From JBDNJM01 sp041687755 (GTDB taxonomy: Bacteria > Planctomycetota > UBA1135 > GCA-002686595): a DNA stretch of 64,000 nt. Under the pieces are notes generated by a model. It made no database searches. It was not told the origin of the DNA and was given only the letters and a program-made list of their open reading frames with translations. Made by a program: the position numbers and the translations under genes. The stretch lies in contig JBDNJM010000094.1 in the NCBI GenBank assembly GCA_041687755.1, positions 1-64,000 of the forward strand, given 5' to 3'. Below are positions 1 to 8,405 of the stretch, piece by piece; the first letter of the stretch is position 1; each line of letters starts with the position of its first letter.

Positions 1-525
1 GGCAATCGAGACTCCTTGGACGCCGATGAGGTGGCGAAGTAGCGTGGTGGCGCGCATGGCGGGGATCCGGGGGTTGGATGTTAGAGACCCACATCCTGGC
101 GTCCTTGCCGTGCGCAACCCAGCGCGCCTGCTGAAACGGCTGCCCGGGGGCCTTGTTCGCCTGCTACCTCACGAACTCGGCCCCAGGGCACCCACTAAAG
201 GGACAGGAGAGCCGGAAAGGAACGGCTCAGGGAGCACCCGCTGGACACAGCAGGGCCAAACCCAATCCGGCGGTTGGGTGATTAGCACTCTGGTCGATTT
301 GGAGTCGACAGAGTTGGGGCGCGCGCTCATCCATGAATTTGAGGGCCTCGAAGACGCCAGGGATGACCAGATTTGAGCGCTGATGAGCACCAGGCGCTAG
401 CGCCCAGTCCTCGGCGAAGACGGAGCACCGAGATACCGAGGTACCGAGACATCTGCGAAAGGGAACGTACCTTCCGGCGGGGTGCGCTCACCGGACCCGT
501 ACTATTGCGGTACTCAATGACATCT
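1..525. other. intergenic stretch, no supported gene
   Basis: Short open frames exist on both strands, but none has a recognisable domain, signal peptide or convincing start. A short direct repeat of TACCGAG-like units lies around 430-450. The right end abuts the decayed gene copy at 526. I see nothing else in it. Confidence 0.4.
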
Positions 526-958
526 CTAGCCCGCGCCGGCCAATACCACCGAGGGCACCACGCCGATCTCCGGCATCACGTTGAACACGCGCATCGTGAA
601 GGCCTCGGGCTCGCGGGTGTCGAGTTCGATGCGCCAGCCCCACTCGACGCCGTCGCCGACCGCGTTGGTGCCGAACAGGCGCAGGACGCCGCCTTCGGTT
701 TAGCCGTGTAGAGCGATGCCGTCGGCGGCGTGCTAGCTGTCGACCAAGTCGCCGCGCAGGGCGCCGGGCTGGCCGTGGAGTTGGAGCGTGCCCGTTTGGG
801 GTTCGCCCTTAAAGCTCCAGGTGTAGTTGATGCTGCGGGCCTCGGCGGTGAGCGTGCCTGCGGAGCGCAGGGGCTTGTTCGGCCCCATGATCCAGAGGCG
901 GTTGGGGCCGCTCCAGGCGCCGGCGTGGGAGGCGGGGAGGAGCGGGGCTTGCTCAGTA
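526..958 (-). pseudogene. decayed tandem copy of the small secreted protein at 1031-1585
   Basis: Read on the minus strand, this stretch matches most of the neighbouring 184-aa protein in one frame, from EQAPLLPASHAG through WGWRIELD to VVLAGAG and a stop at 526-528. It lacks the signal peptide. Two in-frame stops interrupt it: TAG at 733-735, where the intact copy has Trp, and TAA at 700-702, where it has Tyr. Substitutions are spread along its length, so this is an older tandem duplicate losing function, not an assembly duplicate. The frame otherwise stays open, with no indels that I can see. Confidence 0.8.
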
Positions 959-1030
959 CGTCTGGCTCTCAGGATCGAGGGGCGCGCCATCGCGCGGTCC
1001 TTATTGGTATTGCCCTGGTCGGAGGTCCGC

Positions 1031-1585
1031 CTAGCGCGCGCCCGCCAGCACCACCGAGGGCACCACGCCGATCTCCGGCATCACGTTGAACATGCGCATC
1101 GTGAAGGCCTCGGGGTCGCGGGTGTCGAGTTCGATGCGCCAGCCCCACTCGACGCCGTCGCCGATCCCGTAGGTGCCGAACAAGCGCAGCACGCCGCCCT
1201 CGGTGTAGCCGTGCAACTCGATGCCGTCGGCGGCGTGCCAGGTGTCGACCAAGTTGCCGCGCAGGGCGCCGGGTTGGCCGTAGAGTTGAAGCGTGCCGGT
1301 CTGCGCTGCGCCCTCGTAGCTCCAGGTGTAGGCGATGCTGCGCGCCTCCGCGGTCAGCGTGCCTTCGCAGCGCAGGGGCTTGTTCGGATCCATGATCCAG
1401 AGGCGGTTGGGGCCGCTCCAGGCGCCGGCGTGAGAGGCGGGGAGCAGCGGGGCCTGCTCGGCGGTCTCCGGTGTGGCCGAGTCGCTGGCCTCTTGGGGGG
1501 CCGGCGTCGTGGGGTGGACGAACGGCGCGATGGACAGGGCGAGGGCGGCGAGTCCGGCGAGTCCGGCGAGAGCTGTGCCTTGCAT
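1031..1585 (-). CDS. small secreted protein, possibly DUF1579-like
   Basis: A 184-aa protein. Residues 1-25 look like a signal peptide (Ala/Leu-rich), followed by a Pro/Thr/Glu linker and a beta-rich domain. Motifs include GAWSGPNRLWIMDP, AYTWSYEG and WGWRIELDTRDPE. The alternating short strands and a WGWR segment recall DUF1579-type lipocalin-like proteins common in planctomycetes, but that is only pattern memory and the function is unknown. A decayed tandem copy lies immediately downstream (526-958). I chose the ATG at 1585 because it begins the hydrophobic leader; there is no clear Shine-Dalgarno. A perfect 23-bp hairpin lies about 70 bp upstream of the start. Confidence 0.6.
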   Translation of the reverse strand: MQGTALAGLAGLAALALSIAPFVHPTTPAPQEASDSATPETAEQAPLLPASHAGAWSGPNRLWIMDPNKPLRCEGTLTAEARSIAYTWSYEGAAQTGTLQLYGQPGALRGNLVDTWHAADGIELHGYTEGGVLRLFGTYGIGDGVEWGWRIELDTRDPEAFTMRMFNVMPEIGVVPSVVLAGAR

Positions 1586-1653
1586 GTCGAGGAGGGGGCT
1601 TGGGTGGTGGGGGACGGAGGCATTCCACCACGGAGCCTCCGTTCAAGGCACGC

Positions 1654-1703
1654 ACCCCACACCAGGCCCCTGCGCTGGACAGCGCAGGGGCCTGGTGTGG
1701 GGT
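1654..1703. repeat. perfect 23-bp inverted repeat
   Basis: The arms at 1654-1676 and 1681-1703 are exactly complementary around the 4-nt loop GGAC. The element sits between the small secreted gene and the duplicated 3' end of the propeller gene. A degenerate right arm (GGCTGGTGTGGGGTC) recurs near 2065-2080 at the matching point of the duplicated segment, so the hairpin took part in the duplication or was carried by it. It could act as a terminator, or be a REP-type palindromic element. Confidence 0.8.
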
Positions 1704-1915
1704 CAGCTCGCGCCCGTCGGGGCGCGAGCGGGCCGGTCCGCGATCAGTTGCAGATCACCGTCTCGAGGCCCGAGCTCAGGCGCCAGCCCTCCGACGCCGA
1801 GGGCTCGATGATCGCCCCTTGGACGAACAGGTCAATGCCGGCGATCGCGGGCTCGTTGGGGATCGGGAACTTCGCGTTGCCCGCGCCGGTGCCGTCGGTG
1901 ACGAGCTTGGTATCG
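1670..1915 (-). pseudogene. duplicated 3' end of the propeller lipoprotein gene
   Basis: The segment repeats about 250 bp of the 3' end and downstream flank of the gene at 2120-4723 (compare 2043-2290). On the minus strand it encodes the last roughly 54 residues, from KLVTDGTG through AIAGIDLFVQGAIIEPSA to SGLETVICN and a stop, with a few substitutions. It has no start or upstream body. A palindromic element separates the two copies, so the duplication probably arose by recombination around it. Confidence 0.8.
1706..1729. terminator. GC hairpin after the duplicated 3' end
   Basis: GCTCGCGCCC and GGGCGCGAGC form a 10-bp stem around the loop GTCG. It lies just beyond the stop codon of the duplicated gene tail on the minus strand. 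The equivalent hairpin after the real gene (about 2081-2105) carries one mismatch. Its position suggests a terminator, but no T-tract follows. Confidence 0.45.
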
Positions 1916-1929
1916 AAGGTGTCGTATCG

Positions 1930-1999
1930 AAGGTGTCGTACATCTTTCACCATTCTTCTCCGACGCCTCAGAAGAATGGTGAAAGACGTGCGACACCTT
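1930..1999. repeat. 30-bp inverted repeat element with flanking CGAAGGTGTCG iterations
   Basis: Arms at 1930-1959 and 1970-1999 pair over 30 bp with two mismatches around a 10-nt loop. On the left, TATCGAAGGTGTCG occurs twice in tandem (1911-1938). On the right, CGACACC followed by TTCGGTCAC occurs twice in the opposite sense. The repeated GGTGTCG/CGACACC ends resemble REP-like palindromes. The element lies between the two copies of the gene tail. Confidence 0.75.
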
Positions 2000-2119
2000 T
2001 CGGTCACAGAAGAGCGACACCCTTCGGTCACAACGCAGCAGGCCACTGCGCTGGAGGGCGAAGGGGGCTGGTGTGGGGTCAGCTCGCGACCGTCGGGGCG
2101 CGAGCGGGCGGGTCCGCGG

Positions 2120-4723
2120 TCAGTTGCAGATCACCGTCTCGAGACCCGAGCTCAGGCGCCAGCCCTCCGGCGCGGAGGGCTCGATGATCGCCCCTTGGAC
2201 GAACAGGTCGATGCCGGCGATCGCGGGCTCCTTGGGGATCGTGAACTTCGCGATGCCGGAACCCGTGCCGTCGGTGACGAGCTTGGCGTAGCCGAAGTTG
2301 TTGACGTTGATCAGCACGGTGCCGCCGAACAGCGGCAGGCTCGCAGACTGGGTCGCGTAGGCGACGAGGCCGAACTTCAGGGGGCTGCCGCCGCTGACGC
2401 GGAACTGTTGTTCATTGCCGACGGAGGGGGAGGAGAGCGGCTCGATTCCAAGCACGTTCTGGCCGCCGTGACTTTCGCCGTAGGGCGTCCAGGCGCAGAC
2501 GACGCCCGGGGTGATCTGGTAGTCCCAGATACCGCGGCCGTAGGTGCCGAAGCGGATCGTGTTGGTCGAGGGGATCGCCTCGGCGGACCAGTAGGTGTTC
2601 ACCGGGGCTTCCGCTCCGATGATGCTGGTCCACAGGCCGCCGGGGTCGCGGCGGTAGGCGCCTTGTTCGGTGCCGCAAAAGACCGTGCCGCTGCCGTCGG
2701 GGGCTTCGACGAGGCAGTAGACGAGCGTGGCGGGCAGGCCCTGGGACCAGTCCTGCCAGGTGGCGCCGCCGTCGGTCGTGCGGCGCACGGGCGGGTTGCT
2801 GTAGCCGCTGCCGCCGACCCAGGCCGTGTCGACGTCGAGGCTGGAGGCCTCGATGGCGGTGCCGTGGAAGTACTGGCCGTCGGGGCCTTGGCTGCTGCCG
2901 AAGGACCAGGTGACACCGTGGTCGTTAGAGAAGTACAGGTCGCCGCGGCTGGTGACGGTGTACGCGCGGTCGCTGTCGAGCGGGCTGAAGGCGAGGCCGC
3001 CGAGGTACTCGCCGCTCTGGTTGGCGAGGTTGGTCGTGGACCACTGGCTGCGGATCCAGGAGTTGCCGCTCTTGGTGTAGCGGTGGATGTTCTCGGCGCA
3101 CAGGAAGAAGCTCTCCTTGAAGCCCGCGTCCGGCGCGAGCGGGGGCAGCCAGGCGTGGTCCTCGGCCGGGAACTGGGTCGAGGTGCTGACCGAGGGGCTG
3201 TTCTCGCCGGTCTGGATTAGGACGAAGCCCGGGTAGACCGAGTAGACGTAGTCGTGGCTGCCGTCGCTGCTGACCGCGTGGGCGTAGTCGCCGCTGATGA
3301 CCTGGGTGAAGTTGAACGTGCCAGGGCCGTTCTCGGTGCTGCGCTGGTAACCCTGGTCCTGGGCGCCGGCGATCACGTTGCTCGGGTTCGTCCGGCTGGT
3401 GTGCGTCGTGTAGTACTGGCTGATGCGCAGGCCGTCGAGCGAGAGATTTTGGACGCTCGAGAGTCCATTCGTTGAGCGGTACAGGCCGCCGTCGGTGCTG
3501 ACGTACCAGGCCTCAATGCCGGGGCTGGTGAGCGCGACGTCGATGCCGGGGATGTCGGCGTGCAGCTTGTTGGCAGGGTCTGAGTAGTAGGAGCCCCAGG
3601 AGTTGACGCGGTTGAAGCTGCCGCCGCCGTTGGTCGTGCGCCAGCACTCGACGCCGCCGTAGGCCAGCAGGCCGACGTCCAGGATCGAGGCGGACAGCGA
3701 GCCCCAGTAGTCGTCGAGGTCTTCGCGGAACAGCCAGGTCGCGCCGGCGTCGTCCGAGCGGTAGAGCTTCGGCGAGCCGCTGCCGTGCATTGCGAGCCAG
3801 AGGCGCGGGGCGCCGGCCTCGGAGGCGACGAGCTCGGCGCGGCTGCCGGAGGTGGGCAAGGGCCCGACGGTTTGCCAGGTGGTGCCGTCGTCGCTGGAGC
3901 GGCGCACGCCGCTCATCGTGGCGATGAACAGCTCGGAGCCGCCGTCGCGGGGTACGAACAGGTCGCCCTGGAACGAGCCGAGGCCGAGCACGTTCGCAAA
4001 GCTGCGGCCGCCGTCGCCGCTGCGGTACAGGACGTTGGTCGAGGAGACCCGGCCCAGCAGGAACACGTACTCTGAGCCGTCGGTCATCTGGGCGACGCGG
4101 CGCACGCCGTTCAGGTTGCCGGGCAGACCGGCGGGCGGGTTCCAGGTCAGGCCGTTGTTGTCGCTGTAGTGGACGAGCCCGTTGTCGGTCGCGCCGAGCA
4201 GGATGTCGGGGGCGCCGGCCGTGTCGCCGGGCGTCGCCGCGACCCAGTGGGCGCCGCCGTAGAGGTCGTCGGCGAGCGGGGCCCAGCCCGTGCCGTTCAC
4301 GCTGCCGCGCCAGATGCCGGCCTTGCTCGAGCCGACGTACAGGTTCTGGCCGTCGGGCGAGTGCACGGCGACGTGGACCCGGCCGGCCTGGTTGCGCGAG
4401 CCGCGCTCGACCCAGTTGGTGGCGGCGGAGGCCTTCAGTGCGGTGGCGTTGCGCTCGGCTCTCGCGGCGTTGAAGTTGGCGCGCTCGATGGCCTTCCAGT
4501 CGTCGCCGTCGGCGGCCCAGTGGCGCTCCCTGAACCAGGCCTTGCGGTCGGCCTTGTTGTCCATCTCGGCCGAGTGGTCAAGGACGTGCTCGGTCGGCAG
4601 GGGCAGGCCGGGGTGAGGGGCAGTTGAGACTTCGCTCGGGGGGGCCGGGGCGGGCGCGACGCGTGCGGGCGTCGAGCAGGCGGATGCGAGGAGCAGGCCG
4701 GCGAGGAGGCGGGAGAAGCGCAT
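2120..4723 (-). CDS. lipoprotein with sortilin/BNR-type beta-propeller repeats
   Basis: An 867-aa protein with an N-terminal leader ending in LLASAC, a plausible lipobox that would place it on the outside of the cell as a lipoprotein. The body carries repeated Asp-box-type units such as DNNGLTWN, DDGTTWQ, DDAGATWL, DHGVTWS and DGGATWQ, the signature of VPS10/sortilin and BNR propellers. Such propellers bind proteins or glycans; the ligand here is unknown. The last ~130 residues form a separate beta-rich module ending DLFVQGAIIEPSAPEGWRLS, seen in related form in other secreted proteins of this window. The upstream subtilase reads the same way, 190 bp away with a hairpin between, so co-transcription is uncertain. 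The 3' end is partly duplicated downstream. Confidence 0.8.
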   Translation of the reverse strand: MRFSRLLAGLLLASACSTPARVAPAPAPPSEVSTAPHPGLPLPTEHVLDHSAEMDNKADRKAWFRERHWAADGDDWKAIERANFNAARAERNATALKASAATNWVERGSRNQAGRVHVAVHSPDGQNLYVGSSKAGIWRGSVNGTGWAPLADDLYGGAHWVAATPGDTAGAPDILLGATDNGLVHYSDNNGLTWNPPAGLPGNLNGVRRVAQMTDGSEYVFLLGRVSSTNVLYRSGDGGRSFANVLGLGSFQGDLFVPRDGGSELFIATMSGVRRSSDDGTTWQTVGPLPTSGSRAELVASEAGAPRLWLAMHGSGSPKLYRSDDAGATWLFREDLDDYWGSLSASILDVGLLAYGGVECWRTTNGGGSFNRVNSWGSYYSDPANKLHADIPGIDVALTSPGIEAWYVSTDGGLYRSTNGLSSVQNLSLDGLRISQYYTTHTSRTNPSNVIAGAQDQGYQRSTENGPGTFNFTQVISGDYAHAVSSDGSHDYVYSVYPGFVLIQTGENSPSVSTSTQFPAEDHAWLPPLAPDAGFKESFFLCAENIHRYTKSGNSWIRSQWSTTNLANQSGEYLGGLAFSPLDSDRAYTVTSRGDLYFSNDHGVTWSFGSSQGPDGQYFHGTAIEASSLDVDTAWVGGSGYSNPPVRRTTDGGATWQDWSQGLPATLVYCLVEAPDGSGTVFCGTEQGAYRRDPGGLWTSIIGAEAPVNTYWSAEAIPSTNTIRFGTYGRGIWDYQITPGVVCAWTPYGESHGGQNVLGIEPLSSPSVGNEQQFRVSGGSPLKFGLVAYATQSASLPLFGGTVLINVNNFGYAKLVTDGTGSGIAKFTIPKEPAIAGIDLFVQGAIIEPSAPEGWRLSSGLETVICN

Positions 4724-4855
4724 CTGGCTTTGAGGGACGCGGGGGGCCCGCGGTTCCGGGGAAGGTGGAAGATCGGGAAGATTTGCCTATCCGTTCGGGA
4801 TGCCGAGGCAACGGGGCGGGGCGGATCCCCCGGGCGAGCTGATGGTCTAGAATGC

Positions 4856-4895
4856 TCGCGGGGCGGGTCGAGCGCTTGCCCGACCCGCCCCGCGA
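4856..4895 (-). terminator. 15-bp GC hairpin downstream of the subtilase gene
   Basis: Perfectly complementary arms at 4856-4870 and 4881-4895 enclose a 10-nt loop. It lies 20 bp past the stop of the minus-strand subtilase gene and before the next gene start at 4723. There is no clear T-tract, so termination is inferred from position and stem strength. Confidence 0.55.
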
Positions 4896-4914
4896 AGGCG
4901 TGTGCGAGTCGCTG

Positions 4915-7011
4915 CTAGCGGACTTCGGTCCGCACGGCCGGGTCGGAGAGCTGCACCCAGCTCGCCATCGGCACCATGCGCAGAACCATCACGGCGTGGT
5001 GGATCTCCATGCCGGGGAACAGCCAGAGGACGTCGGGCCCGACCGTGAAGGTCGCGTTCGCGCGGCCGTCCTCGTCGAGCATCCCGAACCCGTTCAACAG
5101 CGGGGGCTGGTTGGGGTGCAGGTACCCGTAGCTGAGGTAGGCGTCAAAGTTCAGCGGCAGGGTCGTGACGGCGTCGATCATCAGGCCGGGCTCGGTGCCC
5201 GAAAGGCTGCCCAGCACGATGTACGCGTCGAACGCGTACTCGGGCGTGCCGTCAATCTTGAGCTCGACTTCGCCGCCGTCGGCGTAGACGACCGCGCCGG
5301 TGGACGGGATCATCAGCGAGCAGTTGCTGTTGGTGACCTCGATTAGCGCGGCGTGCACGTCCATCAGGCCGTGGCCCTCGGCGTTGTCTGGGTCGTCGCC
5401 GCGGCTGGAGTTGCGCTGCAGCACGTCGCGAATCTCGGCGGCGGTCAGATAAGGCGCCGCCTCCATCAGGATCGCGGCGCCCGCGCAGACCATCGGGGAG
5501 GCGAAGCTGGTCCCGGTGCGGACCATGTGGTTCACGCCGCCCTCGCCGATGATGCCGTCGTCGTCGACCAAGGCGGTGGTAGCGACCACGGCCTGGCTCG
5601 CGCGCAGGGAGATGATGGCGGTGCCGGGCGCGGAGATGTCCGGCTTCGCCAGGCCGTCGATGCGCGGGCCGCGGCTGGAGAAGCTCGCGATCTGATCGAA
5701 CTCGCCCTGGGCGATCGGCTTCACGTTGCCCTCCGAGTCGGTGTACTCCGAGCGGCTGACCCAGGCGCCCACGGCGAGCGAGGTGTCGGCGACGCCGGGC
5801 GCCTGCACGGTGTTTGTGGGGTCGGCGTTGCTGAAGCGGCCGAGGCCGAGGTAACGGAAGACGTGTACGGTGACCGGGTCGCCCTCGGTCGCGTCGTTGA
5901 CGAGCTGCAGAGCGAAGCTCTGTACGGCCGCCGTGTCCACCGTGGACTGGAAGGTGTAACCCTTGGCCTCGGTGCCGCGGTCGCTCGATTCGTAGTACTG
6001 CTCGACGGGGCAGGGCTCGGTGGCCGGCTCCGGGCAGATCAGGCGGATGTTGCCGTCCCCGAGCGCGCCGTCGCGCCAGATGACCTGCAGGCGCTGGAGT
6101 TGGCTGTAGGGCTCGCCCAGGAAGTTGACCACGTCGTAGGTGAAGATCTCTGAGGTCTCGCCGGGCGCGAGCGTCACGGTTGCGTGGCCAAGGCTGATGG
6201 CCTCGTTGCCGGCGGCGACGACGACGAGCACGCCCTCGGACGTCGCGTAGTCCACGGTCTGGCAGAGCGGTGAGGAGCCGTCGAGGAAGGTCGTGTTGAC
6301 CCCGACGCTCATGTTCACGATTTGAGCGCCGGCGGCGACGGCCTGCTCGAGGGCACGGATCAGGTCGGCTTCGTAGTTGTTGCCGTCCACGTCATTCCAG
6401 GTCTTGTAGACCATCAGATCGACGTCGGGCGCGCCGCCGGTGTACACGTCGCTCGACAGGGTGCCGTCTCCGACAGCCACTCCGGCGACGTGGGTGCCGT
6501 GCCCGGCGAGCGGGCCGTTCAGGTCGGTGCCCCAGTCGGACAGAGCCATGCCGTCGCTGATGTCGAACGCCTCGTAGGGCACCGGCAGGTCGGAGAGCGT
6601 GTCGTCGTAGCCGGAGTCGATGATCGCGAGCTTCACGCCCGCGCCGGTGCGCGGGAACACGCACTCGCCCGCGCGAATGGCGTTGATGCCGACGAACTCG
6701 GTGCTGGTGTCGTTGGTGGCTTCACCGCGCGCTTCCAGGCTAGCCATGCGGGTCACGCGCGGGTCGGCGAGGGCGGCCTCGAGGCTGGGGTGTCCGACCA
6801 TGGCCAGGTGAAAGCCTCGAGCGTGGCGGCCCGGGACGGGCGGCACGAAGAACCCGGGCTGGACGATGACACCGATGACGGCCAGCTCGGCGATGGCTGA
6901 AGCATCGAGTTCGGCGTCCACGTAGAGCGCGACCTCTTCCTCTGTGGGGTGGTCGACGCGCAGCCCCAAGTCGAGCAGGCACTGGACCTGCTCCTCGGGC
7001 GGCAGGGCCAT
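4915..7011 (-). CDS. secreted subtilisin-like serine protease (S8), 5' end interrupted by TAG
   Basis: From the ATG at 7011 this encodes 698 aa. The catalytic triad is clear: Asp132 in IIDSGYDD, His171 in GHGTHVAG and Ser502 in GTSFASPM. Residues ~1-100 resemble an I9-type prodomain. The last ~130 residues form a beta module (VLGSLSGTEPG, then LPLNFDAYL) shared with the GH13 protein at 53 kb. The internal start would leave no signal peptide. Upstream in the same frame lies ATG at 7111-7113 with the leader MSIVVAVAACLL, then TAG at 7075-7077, then 21 sense codons running straight into the protease. CAG to TAG is the simplest explanation, so the natural gene probably starts at 7113 and is now amber-interrupted, or the base is miscalled. 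Confidence 0.85.
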   Translation of the reverse strand: MALPPEEQVQCLLDLGLRVDHPTEEEVALYVDAELDASAIAELAVIGVIVQPGFFVPPVPGRHARGFHLAMVGHPSLEAALADPRVTRMASLEARGEATNDTSTEFVGINAIRAGECVFPRTGAGVKLAIIDSGYDDTLSDLPVPYEAFDISDGMALSDWGTDLNGPLAGHGTHVAGVAVGDGTLSSDVYTGGAPDVDLMVYKTWNDVDGNNYEADLIRALEQAVAAGAQIVNMSVGVNTTFLDGSSPLCQTVDYATSEGVLVVVAAGNEAISLGHATVTLAPGETSEIFTYDVVNFLGEPYSQLQRLQVIWRDGALGDGNIRLICPEPATEPCPVEQYYESSDRGTEAKGYTFQSTVDTAAVQSFALQLVNDATEGDPVTVHVFRYLGLGRFSNADPTNTVQAPGVADTSLAVGAWVSRSEYTDSEGNVKPIAQGEFDQIASFSSRGPRIDGLAKPDISAPGTAIISLRASQAVVATTALVDDDGIIGEGGVNHMVRTGTSFASPMVCAGAAILMEAAPYLTAAEIRDVLQRNSSRGDDPDNAEGHGLMDVHAALIEVTNSNCSLMIPSTGAVVYADGGEVELKIDGTPEYAFDAYIVLGSLSGTEPGLMIDAVTTLPLNFDAYLSYGYLHPNQPPLLNGFGMLDEDGRANATFTVGPDVLWLFPGMEIHHAVMVLRMVPMASWVQLSDPAVRTEVR

Positions 7012-7344
7012 GGCGATGCCCTTCAGCTCGCGGTTTTCGAGCAGGCGGCCAAGGGTGGGATCGGGAACGGGGTCCTAGAGCAGGCAGGCGGCAACGGCGA
7101 CGACGATCGACATGGGTCCTTCGGGGGGGAAGTCTCGGCAGCGCCGCGAGTCGGGGGCGGGAGCGGCGGCCGGGGAGGAGGGTCCAGGCATCAGCGGGAC
7201 CCTCGGAGATGTCAGGGAGTAGACGACGGAGCACCCTCGTCTGGTTTCGAGGATAGCCTCAAGCTCTGCTCCGACCCGCTTCTCCCCGTTCCCTGGATCG
7301 GTTCCGGGGCCCCAGCCCCAGTGCCGATTATGCTCTGCGGTCCC

Positions 7345-8169
7345 ATGGAGCAACCGAACAGCAACCCTTCCACGACCTTACGGACCTCTCTGAGCCTGCT
7401 TGTGCGCCGCGTGCGTGCCCTGGGGCGGGGTCGATCCCTCAGCCTGGTTCTGGGCCTCGCGGGCCTCGCCAGCTGCTCGGCGCCGAATCCTGGACTGAGC
7501 GGCGCACTGCGGGTCGGCTCGGACCTGGCGAACCCGCCCTTCGCCCTGGTGAATGATAAGGGCGAGCCCCAGGGTCGCGACGTCGAGATGATGGAGCGCC
7601 TGGGCGCGAAGCTGGGTCGCGAGATTGAGTGGGTGCGCATGGACTTCGACCTGCTCTTGGACGCGGTCGAGGTCGGCGAGATCGACGTCGTCTGCGCGAC
7701 GCTCGGGATCACGCAAGAGCGCGAAGAGCGTATCGACTTCACCGCGCCGTACTTTCAGACGAGCATCTCCGCGATCGTGCGTCGCGGGGCCGGTGAGCCG
7801 CTGGCGCTCGGGGACCTCGCGGGCCTACCCGTGCACGCCGGCGCCGGAACGACCTCGGAGTTCGCGGTCCGTGCGCGTCTGCCCGCGGCGATTCTGACGC
7901 CGGCGGCGAAGGCCGATACGACGACGCTGGATCGCTTGCTCGACGGGGAAATCGATGCGGCGGTGATGGACGGGCCGAATGCCGAGGCGATGGTCGCGGA
8001 TCACCCCGCGAGCCTGGCGCTGTTGCCGACGCCCTTGGCGATCGAGCGCTACGCGCTGGCGGTGCGGCCGGATGCTCCGGAGCTCGTGCAGGCGTTGAAC
8101 TTGGCGCTGGCGGACATGCAGCGCGGCGGGTTGCTGACGCTGCTCGACTCGGACTACGGGCTGCGCTAG
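7345..8169 (+). CDS. periplasmic amino-acid-type binding lipoprotein (SBP_bac_3)
   Basis: A 274-aa protein. A long basic N-terminus is followed by a hydrophobic segment and the lipobox GLASC near residue 45. The mature part follows the family-3 solute-binding fold: GALRVGSDLANPPFA, then EMMERLGAKLGREIEWV, RIDFTAPYFQ and DLAGLPVHAGAGTTSE. Such proteins deliver polar amino acids or similar small molecules to an ABC permease, or act as sensor domains. No permease or ATPase lies beside it, so the partner is elsewhere or the protein acts alone. An in-frame ATG at 7330 is an alternative start. It is divergent from the subtilase, so the 7114-7344 gap should hold both promoters. Confidence 0.8.
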   Translation: MEQPNSNPSTTLRTSLSLLVRRVRALGRGRSLSLVLGLAGLASCSAPNPGLSGALRVGSDLANPPFALVNDKGEPQGRDVEMMERLGAKLGREIEWVRMDFDLLLDAVEVGEIDVVCATLGITQEREERIDFTAPYFQTSISAIVRRGAGEPLALGDLAGLPVHAGAGTTSEFAVRARLPAAILTPAAKADTTTLDRLLDGEIDAAVMDGPNAEAMVADHPASLALLPTPLAIERYALAVRPDAPELVQALNLALADMQRGGLLTLLDSDYGLR

Positions 8170-8405
8170 GCGGGGGGCAGCGGGGAGCGAGAGACCCTGG
8201 GAGCAGGGCAGGGACGGGGCCCGCGTCGATGTCGCAGGGCTGCCCTGGGGGGGGCTTGCCGCCGGTTGGCCTGGGAGGCGCGAGTCCGGAATCCCGTGAC
8301 ACGGGCCGGGGGTGGCACGATTAGGCCTGGTCCGGCCGCTGAACGTGCGCGGCGGGCCTACTGCCGACGCCGACGCCCCCCCCCCGAGCCTTCTCGCCAT
8401 CGCCC

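Noticed and set aside
26..376. 116-codon open frame at the left edge
   Set aside because: No start signal, no domain, composition like noncoding neighbours; it could also be the remnant of a gene outside the window.
827..3220. 797-codon plus-strand open frame
   Set aside because: It runs antisense through two minus-strand genes and their gap, is built of Ala/Gly/Arg/Val runs and has no domain. High GC makes such shadow frames common.
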